Below are positions 28,510-29,266 of a stretch of DNA of 29,266 bases, one piece after another. The notes under the pieces were generated by a model that searched no databases, was not told the DNA's origin, and saw only the letters and a list, made by a program, of their open reading frames with translations. Every line of letters begins with the position of its first letter. Within the stretch, counting starts at the first letter, position 1. Made by a program: the position numbers and the translations under genes. The stretch is from Nemertoderma westbladi (taxonomy: Eukaryota; Xenacoelomorpha; Nemertodermatida; Nemertodermatidae). The stretch covers positions 1-29,266 of the forward strand of contig JAUCBJ010005933.1 in NCBI GenBank assembly GCA_032718475.1, given 5' to 3'.

Positions 28510-28815
28510 TTATGGTTCCGACTCCGCTGGGCAGGATATATAGTCGACATAGTCCGTATTATGTAAATCGATAGGATGACCAGTGGTCAAGAAGTCCATA
28601 TACGTACCATTACGATGCGTGTAGCGAGCAGTGAACTTTCTATAATCCAATTCACGCGTAAGTTGCTCTTGGGACATTGGCGGTTCGATATAACGACCAT
28701 CGTCCTCCGTAGTAGTTGGATCAGCGTCGCCGCATATCAAGCTATCGACAAACGCTTGTAAAGGTAGAGTATATCGCTCCCCGATACTAAGACCATCTTC
28801 TATCAACTCCGTCAT
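28510..28815 (-). CDS. Unassigned 101-residue open frame, possible first exon
   Basis: An ATG at 28815 opens 101 codons to a TAA at 28510. The product is acidic and contains CGDADPTTTEDDGRYIEPPM and QEQLTRELDYRKFTARYTHR. A strong donor-like AATG|GTACGTATATGG lies at about 28604, so the real exon may end there in phase 1. The frame is also open upstream to 28986 but without another ATG. A TATAAA-like AATATAAAC lies about 40 bp before the ATG (near 28855). Codon use is CpG-rich, unlike the repeats to the left. No family was recognised. Confidence 0.35.
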   Translation of the reverse strand: MTELIEDGLSIGERYTLPLQAFVDSLICGDADPTTTEDDGRYIEPPMSQEQLTRELDYRKFTARYTHRNGTYMDFLTTGHPIDLHNTDYVDYISCPAESEP

Positions 28816-29266
28816 ATCTGCTATATATGAGTTTATCCATATTATAATGAGTTTATATTTAGGCGAGCGGGCGTCGCTGCCTACCCAATCAACCCCCGGA
28901 CAGTACGAGATCCTCAGCGCCGATGTGTCGTCGCCGCTGTGCTTTCGCCAACGACGTAGCCGCACAACGACAACGACAACCGACACAAGTCACTCGACTG
29001 TCCGTCCCAAAGACTTAGATGTACTTCAGGTTTTCCTTGGAGAGTTAGGTTACTTTTACGATTGCGACTAGCTACTGTAAACACACCTTAGCAGTAACAT
29101 TCACCTATAAACTCACAAATACCACACACACAACTTGTCACAAATTACACACATTCGGGCCATTTGTCCGTTAGTCAATGCCTTCCAGAATGTCACTGTA
29201 TTATTATGTATCCTTGGATACTAGTAGTGCGCTATTTATTCTCTATGCTATTCAATGGGACAGGCT
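28816..29266. other. CpG-rich stretch, possible promoter region of the minus-strand frames
   Basis: In 28861-28980 I count about 17 CpG in 120 bp, very dense for this window. The position upstream of the ATG at 28815 fits an unmethylated promoter region for a minus-strand gene, but this is inference. Beyond 29070 the sequence is ordinary, and no further coding signal is seen up to the window edge. Confidence 0.35.

Overview
The window is nuclear DNA of an animal, probably a marine invertebrate, whose species I cannot name. It is AT-rich and gene-poor, full of APE-endonuclease LINE remnants, a P-element-superfamily transposase, a Helitron end and minisatellites. Plausible coding exons show GT-AG intron signals. 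The palindromes AGGCCT and ACCGGT recur throughout. Start codons TTG and GTG mean nothing in such a genome, so most open frames over 60 codons are chance or repeat-encoded.

The clearest single observation is a technical one. At 5833-5885 there are two complete head-to-head copies of the 26-nt SMART/template-switch PCR adapter, one base apart. This is synthetic DNA. The left 5.8 kb and the right 23.4 kb may therefore not be neighbours in the living genome, and nothing should be inferred from linkage across this point.

Left of the adapter: unique DNA with two inverted copies of a satellite found elsewhere in the window (236-338), poly-G/poly-C tracts with a GTGACGTCAC palindrome, and one long, heavily frameshifted LINE (about 2100-5560). 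Its endonuclease and reverse transcriptase have each lost a catalytic Asp. Right of the adapter: a convincing first coding exon of a SnoaL-like/DUF4440 protein on the minus strand (6460-6233), whose next intron runs into the adapter; two near-palindromic hairpins (8825-8973, 10605-10695); and three more LINE remnants. These are an ORF1 joined directly to the end of an RT (minus, 10120-9010), an RT fragment (minus, about 11475-10880) and an RT fragment with an intact FADD box (plus, about 11478-11812).

From 13.3 to 26.2 kb the window is dominated by four unrelated tandem arrays: about 69 bp (13270-14215), 48 bp (15563-16624), 76 bp (16625-19165) and about 80 bp (four blocks, 20300-26174). The 80-bp array is interrupted by poly-A-tailed inserts, a 400-bp non-autonomous Helitron and the C-terminal 379 codons of a P-element-type transposase. 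That transposase frame is intact and open in frame with the upstream satellite, giving a 474-codon ATG-started ORF. This satellite-transposase arrangement is the most interesting biological feature here. The right end (27.5-29.3 kb) is CpG-rich and holds several unrecognised minus-strand open frames, including a possible pair of exons around a 50-nt intron.

No rRNA, tRNA or CRISPR array was found. Apart from the DUF4440 exon and the weak candidates at the right end, I see no host genes, so the content is mostly mobile and repetitive DNA rather than a set of cooperating genes.
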